A stretch of 64,000 bases of DNA from M3007 sp044226205 (GTDB lineage Bacteria; Bacteroidota; Bacteroidia; Chitinophagales; Saprospiraceae). Below, in pieces: positions 31,878-41,292 of the stretch (positions are counted from its first letter, which is position 1; each line of letters begins with the position of its first letter). Under the pieces are notes generated by a model that was not told the origin of the DNA, did no database searches, and saw only the letters and a list, made by a program, of their open reading frames with translations. Both the position numbers and the translations under genes were made by a program. Location of the stretch: NCBI GenBank assembly GCA_044226205.1, contig JBGAHL010000001.1:62001-126000 (forward strand). Direction: 5' to 3'.

Positions 31878-33635
31878 ATGCCCGAAACGAATTCGAATAC
31901 CCTAACTCCGCTGCAACGGCTGGTCCGTTTGCTGGCCAGGTTCAAGCGCGAAATTCGGCTGGTTATACTTTATGCCGTGGTCATCGGCGGCATCAATCTG
32001 TCTTTACCGCTTGGCGTTCAGGCCCTGATCGGGCTGATTGCCGGCGGGAGTATTTCCGCTTCCTGGGGCGTGCTGATTTTGTTTATCGGAGTCGGCGCCT
32101 TGCTGGTCGGTTTGCTGCGCATCATGCAGCTGTCTATCATGGAAAACCTGCAACGCCGCGTTTTTACGGACTCCGCCATCGAATTTGCGCTCCGCATTCC
32201 GCGCCTCAACCTCGAAACCCTCCGACGGGAACATTTGCCGGAGATGGTCAATCGATTTTTCGATACGTTGACCATTCAAAAAGGCGTGCCCAAACTGGTG
32301 ATCGAAGGCAGCACAGCAGCCCTGCAAATTCTGTTCAGCCTGATGCTGCTGTCTTTTTACCATGCCTCTTTTGTCATGTTTTCCCTGCTTTTGCTGGCAA
32401 TTGTCGGGATTTTGTTTCGCTGGACGGTGCCCAACGGACTCCAAAGCAGCCTCAAAGAATCGAAGCACAAATATCGGCTGGCCTACTGGCTTGAAGAGGT
32501 GGGCCGCGTAGCCGCAACTTTCAAACTCGCCGGCGAAAACAGGTATCCGCTCACCAGAGCCGATGCCATTACCTCCGATTACCTCGACGCGCGCACCAAA
32601 CACTGGCGTATCCTTTTGATCCAGTTTGCCAGCAGCGTCGCGTTCAGGGTGCTGGTGCTGGTCGGTTTTTTGGTGCTGGGCAGTTTGCTGGTGATGGAAA
32701 ATCAGTTGAATATCGGGCAGTTTGTCGCGGCTGAAATCCTGATCATTTTTGTCGTGGACTCGCTCGAAAAACTGATCCTCCTGCACGAAACCGGCTACGA
32801 TGTGCTGACAGCCATCGAAAAAATCGGGCAGGTGGCCGACCTCGAACTGGAGCGCGAAGACGGCGTTCGCGTCGAGGAATTTTGCCCGGGAGGGCCTTTT
32901 GAAGTCGAGCTTCGGCACCTCTCCTACCGTTTTGCCGATCGGGATCGGCCGGTTCTCGACGATTTAAACCTCAAAATCAGGGCAGGCGAACGGGTGGTCG
33001 TCTGCGGCTACAACAGCTCGGGGAAAAGCACCCTGATGCAGGTTTTGTGCGTCTTGCGCCGTGATTTCAGCGGCTCGTTGTTGTTCAACGGCATGCCCAA
33101 ACAAAACATCAACCTGCGCAGCCTGCGCAACCATATCGGCGACTTTTCGTCGCAGGAAGACCTGTTCAAAGGCAGTATACTGGAAAACATCACCCTGGGC
33201 CGTTCGGAAGTCCCCCTGCCCAAAGTGCTGAAAACCATCGAAGAAGTCGGACTGACCGATTTCGTCAGAGAACAGCCGGGAGGTATTCAAACGGAATTGC
33301 TGCCCGGCGGCAAAAACCTGCCGGGAAGTATCGTCAGTAAAATGGTTGTTGCCCGCGCCGTGGTGACCGAACCCAATTTACTGGTCATGGAAGACCCCAC
33401 ACAATCGCTCAATTACCGCGACCGCCTTCGAATCGGGCAGTTGTTGACCGACCGCAGCCACCCCTGGACGCTTGTGGCCGTCAGCGAAGACCCCGTACTG
33501 GCCGCGCTCTGCGACCGTGTTCTGGTGCTGCGCGAAGGGCAGATCATCTTCGACGGCAGTTTTGATGAAGTCTGCAAAACCGAGCATTTCCCGAAAATAT
33601 TCAGAACCACTGCCGAGCTCGACGAAAAACGTTGA
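31878..33635 (+). CDS. Type I secretion ABC transporter (no peptidase domain) with degenerate ATPase motifs
   Basis: From the ATG at 31878 the protein has 585 residues. It is an exporter half-transporter: a six-TM domain (about 25-310) of the HlyB/PrtD class, but without an N-terminal C39 peptidase, and one nucleotide-binding domain (about 340-575). The ATPase motifs differ from consensus: Walker A is GYNSSGKST, the signature LSGGQ is replaced by LPGSIVSKMVVARA, Walker B ends VMEDPT rather than LDEPT so the Asp and Glu are exchanged, and the switch His is a Ser (VAVSEDP). HlyD and TolC-type genes follow directly, so it exports through three layers. The cargo is not visible nearby. ATPase activity could be low or regulated. 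Confidence 0.87.
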   Translation: MPETNSNTLTPLQRLVRLLARFKREIRLVILYAVVIGGINLSLPLGVQALIGLIAGGSISASWGVLILFIGVGALLVGLLRIMQLSIMENLQRRVFTDSAIEFALRIPRLNLETLRREHLPEMVNRFFDTLTIQKGVPKLVIEGSTAALQILFSLMLLSFYHASFVMFSLLLLAIVGILFRWTVPNGLQSSLKESKHKYRLAYWLEEVGRVAATFKLAGENRYPLTRADAITSDYLDARTKHWRILLIQFASSVAFRVLVLVGFLVLGSLLVMENQLNIGQFVAAEILIIFVVDSLEKLILLHETGYDVLTAIEKIGQVADLELEREDGVRVEEFCPGGPFEVELRHLSYRFADRDRPVLDDLNLKIRAGERVVVCGYNSSGKSTLMQVLCVLRRDFSGSLLFNGMPKQNINLRSLRNHIGDFSSQEDLFKGSILENITLGRSEVPLPKVLKTIEEVGLTDFVREQPGGIQTELLPGGKNLPGSIVSKMVVARAVVTEPNLLVMEDPTQSLNYRDRLRIGQLLTDRSHPWTLVAVSEDPVLAALCDRVLVLREGQIIFDGSFDEVCKTEHFPKIFRTTAELDEKR

Positions 33636-33656
33636 CCCTTTAAACACCTTTTCCTT

Positions 33657-35045
33657 ATGCTCAATATTTCAGACAACCAACCGACCTGGAAACAGGATAT
33701 GGACGGCTTGCAATCGCCGGCCAAAAACAAACTCTCGCACTGGCACTTGAGTTTCAGAAACCTGCTGCTGTTGTTGCTCGGCATTCTCATCGTCTTTTTA
33801 TTGCTGCCCTGGACGCAAAACGTTCAGGCTACGGGGAAAGTAACCACCCTGCGCCCCGAGCAACGCCCCCAAACCATTCATGCCACCATCGCAGGCCGTG
33901 TTGAAAAATGGTACGTGACCGAAGGGCAACTGGTTAAAAAAGGCGACACCATCGTCCATATTTCAGAGGTCAAAGCCGATTATTTCGACCCGGCTCTGGT
34001 CGATCGGGTTGAAAATCAGCTCGAAGCCAAAACCGATGCCATCGCGTCGTACGGCGGCAAAGCCCAGGCTTTGGAATCGCAAATGGCAGCCATGGGTCGC
34101 GAACTGTCGAGTAAAATCGGGCAGATAGAGCGAAAAGTCGAACAGGCCCGCTTGAAGATCACAAGCGACAGTTTGAAGGTTCAGCAGGCGCAGATCGATC
34201 TGCAAGTCGCACAGCGTCAATACAATGGCACCAAAGCCCTGTACGACAAGGGCCTAAAATCGCTCACGGATTTTGAAGAAAAACGCCTCAAACTCCAGGA
34301 AGCCGAGACCAAATCAGTCGCAGCGCAAAACCAGCTGGCCAGCACCCGCAACGACCTGAGTATTTACCTCGGCGAACTTGCCCTGACCCGCAACGAATAC
34401 GACAACAAAATTGCCAAAACGCAAAGCGAGCGATTCAGCACGCTTTCAGAACAATTCGACACCCGCGCCACCGTCAGCAAGTTGCAGATCGAACGGGAGA
34501 ACTACGCCCGGCGCGCCAGTTTTTACTACATCGTCGCGCCGCAAGACGCGTACATCGTCAAGGCAGTGACGCCCGGCATCGGCGAGATCGTCAAAGAAGG
34601 CGAAGCCATTGTGACCATCCAGCCGGCCGACTACGAGCTCGCCGTAGAACTCTACGTCCGCCCGATCGACCTGCCCTTGCTCTCGGTCGGTCATTCCGTG
34701 CGGTTCATATTCGACGGCTGGCCGGCTTTCTTTTTCAGCGGGTGGCCGGGCGCCTCGCTGGGCACCTTCGGCGGCAAGGTTGTGGCCATCGATCGAAACA
34801 TCAGCGCCAACGGCAAATTCCGCGTTCTGGTGGCCCCTGATCATTCCGAGCAAGCCTGGCCCGAAGCCGTGCAGCCGGGCGGTGGCGCGAAAGGGATTGC
34901 CTTGCTCAACGAAGTGCCGCTTTGGTACGAAATCTGGCGGGTGCTCAATGGTTTCCCGCCCGATCTGTATCAGGAAAACGCGACTCAGCCCGAGAAAAAA
35001 GAAGAAGGAATCGTTCCCAAAGCGCCGATTAAAAGTGCAAAATGA
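33657..35045 (+). CDS. HlyD-family membrane fusion protein
   Basis: A 462-residue protein with one inner-membrane span at about 35-50 (LLLLLLGILIVFLLLPW). The periplasmic part has the biotinyl-lipoyl-like half motif (TIAGRVEKWYVTEGQLVKKGDTI), a long coiled coil (about 120-290) and the return beta-barrel (GIGEIVKEGEAIVTIQPADYELAVEL). It bridges the ABC protein (21 bases upstream) to the outer-membrane channel encoded next, whose start overlaps this stop (ATGATG). The C-terminal PEKKEEG tail is charged and probably disordered. Confidence 0.9.
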   Translation: MLNISDNQPTWKQDMDGLQSPAKNKLSHWHLSFRNLLLLLLGILIVFLLLPWTQNVQATGKVTTLRPEQRPQTIHATIAGRVEKWYVTEGQLVKKGDTIVHISEVKADYFDPALVDRVENQLEAKTDAIASYGGKAQALESQMAAMGRELSSKIGQIERKVEQARLKITSDSLKVQQAQIDLQVAQRQYNGTKALYDKGLKSLTDFEEKRLKLQEAETKSVAAQNQLASTRNDLSIYLGELALTRNEYDNKIAKTQSERFSTLSEQFDTRATVSKLQIERENYARRASFYYIVAPQDAYIVKAVTPGIGEIVKEGEAIVTIQPADYELAVELYVRPIDLPLLSVGHSVRFIFDGWPAFFFSGWPGASLGTFGGKVVAIDRNISANGKFRVLVAPDHSEQAWPEAVQPGGGAKGIALLNEVPLWYEIWRVLNGFPPDLYQENATQPEKKEEGIVPKAPIKSAK

Positions 35046-36514
35046 TGCTGTTTTTTCCCAAAATGACTGATGGTTTCAAATATCCGATTTTGCGTAAGTT
35101 GGTATTTATAATGCTGATTTTCAAATCATTATCGGCTTTTGCTCAAAATAATGCGGCATTGCCGCTGGATTGGAATTCCTACCGCAATCAGGTGTTGACG
35201 CAACACCCTGCCGCCAGGCAGGCAGACCTCCGTCTGTCGCAGGCGCGCGCCTATCTGTTGAAAGCCCGTGGCGGCTTCGACGTGAAGGCCTATGCCGATA
35301 TGAACGGCAAAAATTTTGGCGGAAAAGACTATTTCGTCTATTCGGAAGCCGGTCTCAAATGGCCCAGTTGGATGGGCCTGGAATTTAAAAGCGCATTTTA
35401 TCAAACAGGAGGCGCCTACCTCAACCCGGAATCCGGCCTGCCGGAAAATGGCCAGTTGGCCGCCGGATTTTCCTGGAATCTTGGGCAAGGTCTGTTGTTC
35501 GACGCGCGAAGAGCGGATCTGGCGCAGGCACGCATCGGGCTTCGGGCCGCAGAGGCGGAACGCCGCGTACTGCTCAACGATCTGCTGCTGGCCTCGGCCA
35601 AGGCGTACTGGACCTGGGTCGTCGCCGACAACCAACTCAGGGTCTACGAAGCGGCCCTGGCACAGGCCAGATTGCGGCACGATGCCTTGAAAGAAAGCGT
35701 CGTACAAGGCGACAAACCCGCCATCGATACGGTCGAAACCCTGCTTCAGGTGCAAAGCCGACAGATCGACGTCAATTTTGCACGAGTGGAGCGTCAGAAT
35801 GCCGCGCTGGAAGTCGCCAACTTTTGGTGGACGGATGAAAACACGACCCTGCCTCCCGAACAATTGCCTCCTGCGCCTGCCATCGATCAGATGGCAACGC
35901 CGGCAAGGCCAGCGCCCGAGTTGGTGAGCGACCTGCGTCGGCAAGCGCTTTCCAGCCACCCCGAAGTGCTCTTGTACGATGCCAAACTGCAAAGTCTGGC
36001 TGTGGACAGGCGCCTGGCCAGAGAAGGGCAAAAGCCTGATATTGTACTGAATTACAACATATTAGGCAAAGGTCTGGATTTTTTCCCGGCCCCCTACCCT
36101 GGCGAAGGACTGGCCGTGCTGACCAACAATGTCAAATACGGCATCAGCGTGGGCTACCCCCTGCTCAACCGCAAGGCGAGGGGAACTTATCAGGCGGCCA
36201 GCCTGAAATGGCGGGACACCGAACTGGCGCTCGATCAAAAACGACAAACCGTGGCGCTCAAATTCGGCCAGTACGCCAACGAACTCGACAACTACGCCGG
36301 GCAGTTGCTGGTATTCAATGAGCTGACCACCAATTACCGCCTCTTGCTCGATGCGGAGCAGGAAAAATTCCGTTTTGGAGAAAGCTCCATTTTTCTCATC
36401 AATACCCGCGAACAGCGGTGGCTCGATGCCAGGATCAAGTATCAAAAATTGCTGGGCGAGTTTTACAAAACCGAAGCGGCCCTGCAATGGTCGGCAGGTG
36501 TTTTGAGTGAATAG
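35042..36514 (+). CDS. TolC-like outer-membrane efflux channel
   Basis: The 490-residue protein has a signal peptide (KLVFIMLIFKSLSAFAQ, preceded by an N-terminal extension of about 20 residues). Two outer-membrane efflux repeats follow, with long helices rich in Gln, Ala and Glu (LRLSQARAYLLKARGGFDV, RADLAQARIGLRAAEAERR and EKFRFGESSIFLINTREQRW, the latter the family end pattern). It completes an ABC/HlyD/TolC tunnel from cytoplasm to outside. The start overlaps the HlyD stop by 4 bases. Its stop codon lies at the left edge of a 168-base inverted repeat. Confidence 0.9.
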   Translation: MMLFFPKMTDGFKYPILRKLVFIMLIFKSLSAFAQNNAALPLDWNSYRNQVLTQHPAARQADLRLSQARAYLLKARGGFDVKAYADMNGKNFGGKDYFVYSEAGLKWPSWMGLEFKSAFYQTGGAYLNPESGLPENGQLAAGFSWNLGQGLLFDARRADLAQARIGLRAAEAERRVLLNDLLLASAKAYWTWVVADNQLRVYEAALAQARLRHDALKESVVQGDKPAIDTVETLLQVQSRQIDVNFARVERQNAALEVANFWWTDENTTLPPEQLPPAPAIDQMATPARPAPELVSDLRRQALSSHPEVLLYDAKLQSLAVDRRLAREGQKPDIVLNYNILGKGLDFFPAPYPGEGLAVLTNNVKYGISVGYPLLNRKARGTYQAASLKWRDTELALDQKRQTVALKFGQYANELDNYAGQLLVFNELTTNYRLLLDAEQEKFRFGESSIFLINTREQRWLDARIKYQKLLGEFYKTEAALQWSAGVLSE

Positions 36515-36681
36515 AGCGTGTTGAGCTTTTCCTGCCGAGGCGAAAACGTGAAAATTTTATTTTCGGCAAGGCAAATTTCGCAGTCGGATGCGGGCGATCC
36601 GGCGTCCCGAGTACTCGGGATAACGCAGCAGAAAATAAAATTTTCCGTTTGCAGCCCGGCAAGGAAAAGCTCAACATGCTC
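36514..36681. repeat. 168-bp imperfect inverted repeat with a perfect central palindrome
   Basis: The left arm (36514-36564) and right arm (36631-36681) are 51-base inverted copies with a few mismatches and one bulge; both begin GAGC(A/G)TGTTGAGCTTTTCC from the outside and end TTTTATTTTC on the inside. Between them is the perfect palindrome CCCGAGTACTCGGG. The left end is the last base of the TolC stop codon and the right end is 36 bases before the thioesterase start. It could be a long stem-loop that stops transcription, or a small non-autonomous palindromic element. Confidence 0.8.
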
Positions 36682-36717
36682 TTAGGGCTGTATTTCCCTA
36701 ACTTTATTGCAAAAAAA

Positions 36718-37152
36718 ATGGGTGCAATCTGGAAACAACCAGCCACGGTGGAAGGGCTTAACGACTTGAATAACAACACGATGGGGCAAGCGATCGGGAT
36801 ACGTTTCCTCGAAATCGGCGACGATTATCTGGTCGCCGAAATGCCCGTCGGACCTTCTACCGTGCAGCCCTTTCGAATTTTGCACGGCGGCGCCAGCGTA
36901 GCGCTGGCAGAAACGCTGGGAAGCGTGGCCAGCACGCTTTGTATCGAAGATCTGAGCCGCCATACGGCCGTCGGGCTCGAGATCAATGCCAACCATCTCA
37001 AAAGTGTGAAAGAAGGCGGGAAGGTGACGGGGACGGTGCGACCAGTACGAACGGGTCGTCAGGTGCATGTCTGGAACATCGAAATCAGGGACGAACGCGG
37101 GGAAATGTCGTGTATTAGCCGTCTGACGGTCGCAATAGTCGAAAGGCGGTAG
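36718..37152 (+). CDS. Hotdog thioesterase, MenI/YdiI-like
   Basis: The ATG at 36718 gives 144 residues, the normal length. The sequence follows E. coli YdiI (MenI) closely: a start IWKQPATVEGLNDLNNNTM, then IGIRFLEIGDDYLVAEMPV, and the catalytic HGGASVALAETLGS, where the Glu is the catalytic base. MenI hydrolyses 1,4-dihydroxy-2-naphthoyl-CoA in menaquinone synthesis; relatives act on other aromatic acyl-CoAs. Menaquinone is the usual quinone in Bacteroidota, which fits, but no other men gene is near. An upstream ATG at 36649 lies in the inverted repeat and is not favoured. Confidence 0.85.
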   Translation: MGAIWKQPATVEGLNDLNNNTMGQAIGIRFLEIGDDYLVAEMPVGPSTVQPFRILHGGASVALAETLGSVASTLCIEDLSRHTAVGLEINANHLKSVKEGGKVTGTVRPVRTGRQVHVWNIEIRDERGEMSCISRLTVAIVERR

Positions 37153-37253
37153 GCTGAATCCGGCAGCTGCGGTTACTTTTGTCCGCCTTTTGCCGCTTAT
37201 TCAGTAATCAATGGTTTTTTGAACTTATTTACCAAATCTACTTGCTCGTTTTC

Positions 37254-39629
37254 ATGAAAAAGGTATTGTATTGCCTGCTGACGTTTGTGGTATACACAAG
37301 CGCCCAGACATCCTTCGCTCAAAATTTCAACCTGGTATCGAGGGCCACGATGGACTTCCCCGGGCAAACGCTCGCCAACATCTGCGGCTACACCCAGAAC
37401 GGCCGGGAATATGCCTTACTCGGCGCTTCCCAGGGCATGATCGTGGTGGATGTAACCGACCCCGACAACCCGGTCAACCTCGTCCAGATTCCTGGCCCGA
37501 ACAACCTCTGGAAGGAGATCAAAGTATATCAACATTATGCTTACGTCACTTCCGAAGGCGGTCAGGGCCTTCAAATTGTCGATCTGAGCCCCCTGCCCAG
37601 CCCCAACCTGCCTTATCACCATTACACGGGCGACGGGGCAATTGCCGGTCAGCTCAATACCATTCACGCCTTGCATATCGATGTTACCAAAGGCTTTGTA
37701 TACCTGCATGGCAGCAATTTGTTTTCAGGTGGCCCTGTCATTCTCGACCTCAACAACGACCCCTACAACCCTACCTATGCCGGCAAGTTCAGCCAGCTCG
37801 GCTATGTACACGATGGTTATGTCGACAATGACACCCTTTACGGTTCGCACATCTACGACGGTATTTTGTCCATCGTGGACATGAGCGACAAGCAGAACCC
37901 CGTGGTGCTCGGCACGATCGAGACCCCTGGTCAGTTTACCCACAACTCCTGGCTGCTCGACAATCACAAGGTCTGCCTCACCACCGACGAAGAAACGCCT
38001 TCCTACGTCACCTCTTACGACGTATCCGACCCGACCGACATCAAGGAACTGGACCGTATTTCGACCAACGACGGCAACGGCTCCATCGGACACAACACGC
38101 ACGTCCGCAACGACTGGGCCATTACTTCCTGGTACACCGACGGCGTGGTGATCATCGACGCGCACAAACCCGACAACCTCGTCATCACGGGTTGGTACGA
38201 TACCTGGGCGCCGCCGCTGGCCGGCGACTTTTTCCAGGGGGCCTGGGGCGCGTTTCCGTTTTTCCCCTCGGGCACTATCGTCGCGAGCAATATCGAAAAC
38301 CAGGCTCGTCTGACAGTACTGACCCCCACTTATGTACGCGCAGCTTACCTGGAAGGCACCATTGTCAACGGCTGCAATGGTCAGCCCTTGTCCGACGTGT
38401 CCGTGAACGTGAGCGGCAATGACCCTTTTATTGATACAAAAACCGGTTTGAACGGCGTATTCAAAACAGGACAGGCTGCGGCAGGTGATTATACCGTCAC
38501 TTTCAGCAAGCCCGGCTACACTTCGCTTACCGTGCCGATTTCGCTGGTCAATGGCGAGGTGACTGAACTAAATATTACCCTCGACGCTACCGTATATAAT
38601 CTCAATGGCATCGTGTTCGACGAAGTCACCAATGCGCCGATTGCCAACGCCCAGGTTTCGCTCAGCGGGGTTGTCTCTTACACCGTTCAAACCAGTGGAG
38701 CAGGCACTTTCAGCCTCGACTGCGTGCCGGAAGGCACCTACGACGTGGAAGTCGGACAATGGGGCTACCTGCCGGGCACTATTACGGTGGATGCCTCGAA
38801 CAATGGTACCATTTACCTGAAGCAAGGCTACTACGACGGCTTCGCACTCAATCTCGGATGGACGAGCAACAATACCTCCAACTCGGGCCACTGGGAACGC
38901 GGTGAGCCGATCGGAACCAACTTCCAGGGCGAGTTTTCCAACCCGGGTAACGACTCCGATGCCGACCTCAACACCGAATGCTACGTCACCGGCAATGGCG
39001 GCGGCGATGCCGGCACCGACGACGTGGACAATGGCACCAATACGCTCACTTGCCCGGCCATGAACCTGGCCGGCTTCGACGATGCCGTGCTCAATTTCAA
39101 TTACTGGTTCTACAACAGCGGCGGCAGCGGCTCCCCGAACGACAACTTCACCGTAACGGTCAGCAATGGCAACCAAACCGCTACCCTGCTCACGGAGACC
39201 ACTTCGCAAAGCGGCTGGCGCAACTCCGGCGATATTCATCTGGCCGATTACCTCACCCTGAACAACAACGTCAAGGTTTCCTTCGCCGCTACCGATCAGC
39301 AGCCCGGCCACCTCGTCGAAGCCGCCGTGGACGTCTTCCGGGTCACCCCCGTGGCCGCCTCGTCTGTTTCCGCTGCCGATCCCGCGGTATCCATCCAGGT
39401 ATCGCCCAACCCCAGCAGCAGCGATTTTGTCGTGCGTTACGACTGGCCCAATGCCGACAACACCTTGCTGGAAGTGCGCAACTTGCTGGGACAGGTCGTG
39501 ATGACCCGTACGCTGGATAGCGCAAGCGGAACGACCCGATTCGGCGCCGACTGGCCCGCTGGCGTGTACCAACTCAGCTTGAAGGCAGGCGACCGTCACA
39601 GCCAGCCGGTCAACATGGTGAAACAATAA
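37254..39629 (+). CDS. Choice-of-anchor B/LVIVD secreted protein with type A T9SS sorting domain
   Basis: From the ATG at 37254 the protein has 791 residues with a signal peptide (VLYCLLTFVVYTSAQTSFAQ). Residues about 25-360 form an LVIVD/choice-of-anchor B beta-propeller with blades such as GMIVVDVTDPDNPVNLVQI and GVVIIDAHKPDNLVITGW. Two carboxypeptidase-regulatory-like domains follow (GTIVNGCNGQPLSDVSVNV and GIVFDEVTNAPIANAQVSL), then a jelly-roll-like domain (about 530-695), and a type A sorting domain at the end (VSPNPSSSDFVVRYDW, WPAGVYQLSLKAGD). It should be exported by T9SS. TACTTTTG at 37174-37181 is a possible -7 element. No enzymatic site is seen. Confidence 0.87.
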   Translation: MKKVLYCLLTFVVYTSAQTSFAQNFNLVSRATMDFPGQTLANICGYTQNGREYALLGASQGMIVVDVTDPDNPVNLVQIPGPNNLWKEIKVYQHYAYVTSEGGQGLQIVDLSPLPSPNLPYHHYTGDGAIAGQLNTIHALHIDVTKGFVYLHGSNLFSGGPVILDLNNDPYNPTYAGKFSQLGYVHDGYVDNDTLYGSHIYDGILSIVDMSDKQNPVVLGTIETPGQFTHNSWLLDNHKVCLTTDEETPSYVTSYDVSDPTDIKELDRISTNDGNGSIGHNTHVRNDWAITSWYTDGVVIIDAHKPDNLVITGWYDTWAPPLAGDFFQGAWGAFPFFPSGTIVASNIENQARLTVLTPTYVRAAYLEGTIVNGCNGQPLSDVSVNVSGNDPFIDTKTGLNGVFKTGQAAAGDYTVTFSKPGYTSLTVPISLVNGEVTELNITLDATVYNLNGIVFDEVTNAPIANAQVSLSGVVSYTVQTSGAGTFSLDCVPEGTYDVEVGQWGYLPGTITVDASNNGTIYLKQGYYDGFALNLGWTSNNTSNSGHWERGEPIGTNFQGEFSNPGNDSDADLNTECYVTGNGGGDAGTDDVDNGTNTLTCPAMNLAGFDDAVLNFNYWFYNSGGSGSPNDNFTVTVSNGNQTATLLTETTSQSGWRNSGDIHLADYLTLNNNVKVSFAATDQQPGHLVEAAVDVFRVTPVAASSVSAADPAVSIQVSPNPSSSDFVVRYDWPNADNTLLEVRNLLGQVVMTRTLDSASGTTRFGADWPAGVYQLSLKAGDRHSQPVNMVKQ

Positions 39630-39645
39630 GCAACTGGAGGTTATT

Positions 39646-39679
39646 ACTGACGGGGTGACTTTGGAGTCACCCCGTCAGT
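39646..39679 (+). terminator. Perfect 15-bp hairpin without U-tract
   Basis: ACTGACGGGGTGACT, loop TTGG, AGTCACCCCGTCAGT, 16 bases after the stop of the choice-of-anchor B gene. No T-run follows; it may protect the mRNA end or work together with the second hairpin 50 bases later. Confidence 0.6.
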
Positions 39680-39729
39680 TGGCCGCCAACTGGTTGAATT
39701 TCAGCCACCAGGCCGTGAGGCTTGAAAGA

Positions 39730-39769
39730 CAAAGGCCACTCCCCGAAAAGGAGTGGCCTTTGCTTTTTT
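39730..39769 (+). terminator. Intrinsic terminator
   Basis: CAAAGGCCACTCC and GGAGTGGCCTTTG form a 13-bp stem around a 7-base loop, followed by CTTTTTTT. It terminates plus-strand transcripts from the choice-of-anchor B gene before the convergent biotin carboxylase gene. Confidence 0.92.
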
Positions 39770-39789
39770 TAATATTTACCCGGAGAGAA

Positions 39790-41262
39790 TCAACGCACCC
39801 GGTTGGGCCAGTTGCTGTCCACAGGGTCGATGCTGCGCAATTGTTTTTTGCGGCGAAGGTGGTGCCGAAGGGCCAGCATGGCAGCCACGGCAGCCTGATT
39901 CTGATGCGAATCGATCAATTTTTCGGCGGAGAAATACAGGTTGACGAAGCGGGTATCAAAATTGCCGCTGACAAACGCCTCATGATCGAGGACGAAGCGA
40001 CCGAACGGCAGCGTCGTCGATACGCCTTCCACTTCGTAGTCGGCAATGGCTTCTTTCATAAGCTGGATGGCTTCGGCCCGGGTGGCGCCGTGCACCACCA
40101 GTTTGGCCAGCATGGGGTCGTAGTAAATCGGCACGTCCATGCCTTCCTCAAAGCCGTCGTCGACGCGGATACCTTCACCTGCCGGCGGGCGGTAACGCGT
40201 CAATTTACCCACCGAGGGCAGGAAATTATTGAGCGGGTCCTCTGCGTACACGCGGAGTTCGAGGGCATGGCCGTTGATTTTCAAATCATCCTGCGAAAAG
40301 GGCAGTTTTTCTCCCCTTGCCACCCGGATTTGAAGTTCCACCAGATCGAGGCCGCTGATATATTCCGTCACAGGGTGTTCCACCTGCAAGCGGGTATTCA
40401 TTTCAAGAAAATAAAACTTGCGCTGGTCGTCAACGAGGAACTCGACCGTGCCGGCGCCGACGTAATTACAGGCCTGCGCCACCCGAACAGCGGCTTCGCC
40501 CATCGCCTTGCGCATTTCCGGCGTCACAATGGCGCTGGGCGCTTCCTCCACCACTTTCTGGTGGCGGCGCTGGATCGAACATTCCCGCTCGAAAACGTAC
40601 ACTGTGTTACCATGCGTATCGGCCATGATCTGGATCTCGATATGGCGCGGCGAGGTGACGTATTTTTCAATAAACACGGAGCCATCGCCAAAAGCGGATT
40701 GCGCTTCGCTGATGGCGCGTTCCATTTGCTCCTGCACATCTTCTTCTTTTTCAACCACCCGCATGCCCTTGCCGCCGCCGCCGGCCGAAGCCTTGATGAG
40801 GATGGGATAACCCACCCGGCGACCGATTTCCTTGGCCATCTCGACGTCGGTGATCGCTTCTTCAATGCCGGGCACCATGGGCACTTCAAACTTTTTGGCG
40901 GCTTCCTTGGCGGCCAGTTTGCTGCCCATCATTTCGATGCTGTGCGGGCTTGGACCGATAAAAGTGATGCCGGCCTCCGCAACCGCGGCAGCAAATCCTG
41001 CATTTTCACTCAAAAAACCGTAGCCTGGGTGAATACCATCCACGCCGACCCGTTTGGCGATCTCGATGATCTTTTCGCCACGCAGGTAGCTCTGACTGGA
41101 TGGCGCCGGCCCGATGCAGTAGGCTTCATCGGCAAAACGGACGTGCGGGGAGTGGCGATCCACTTCCGAATAAACGGCAACCGTTCGAATGCCCATCCGA
41201 CGGGCGGTACGCATGACGCGCAAGGCGATTTCGCCGCGATTGGCGACCAGTATCTTTTTCAT
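39790..41262 (-). CDS. accC: Biotin carboxylase subunit of acetyl/propionyl-CoA carboxylase
   Basis: The 490-residue protein is a complete biotin carboxylase: MKKILVANRGEIALRV (N-terminal domain), the ATP-grasp with the glycine-rich loop KASAGGGGKGM, the catalytic EMNTRLQVEHPVTE, and the C-terminal domain (NGHALELRVYAEDP, PPAGEGIRVDDG). It charges biotin on a carrier protein with carboxyl from bicarbonate and ATP. A C-terminal extension of about 40 residues beyond the AccC norm (HLRRKKQLRSIDPVDSN) is of the kind seen in propionyl- or acyl-CoA carboxylase subunits of Bacteroidota. No biotin carrier or carboxyltransferase gene is in the window, so acetyl and propionyl roles cannot be told apart. 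It is 30 bases downstream of a class IV aminotransferase gene. Confidence 0.9.
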   Translation of the reverse strand: MKKILVANRGEIALRVMRTARRMGIRTVAVYSEVDRHSPHVRFADEAYCIGPAPSSQSYLRGEKIIEIAKRVGVDGIHPGYGFLSENAGFAAAVAEAGITFIGPSPHSIEMMGSKLAAKEAAKKFEVPMVPGIEEAITDVEMAKEIGRRVGYPILIKASAGGGGKGMRVVEKEEDVQEQMERAISEAQSAFGDGSVFIEKYVTSPRHIEIQIMADTHGNTVYVFERECSIQRRHQKVVEEAPSAIVTPEMRKAMGEAAVRVAQACNYVGAGTVEFLVDDQRKFYFLEMNTRLQVEHPVTEYISGLDLVELQIRVARGEKLPFSQDDLKINGHALELRVYAEDPLNNFLPSVGKLTRYRPPAGEGIRVDDGFEEGMDVPIYYDPMLAKLVVHGATRAEAIQLMKEAIADYEVEGVSTTLPFGRFVLDHEAFVSGNFDTRFVNLYFSAEKLIDSHQNQAAVAAMLALRHHLRRKKQLRSIDPVDSNWPNRVR

Positions 41263-41292
41263 GTCGATGGATAAAATTGTTGTCCGGCTTTG

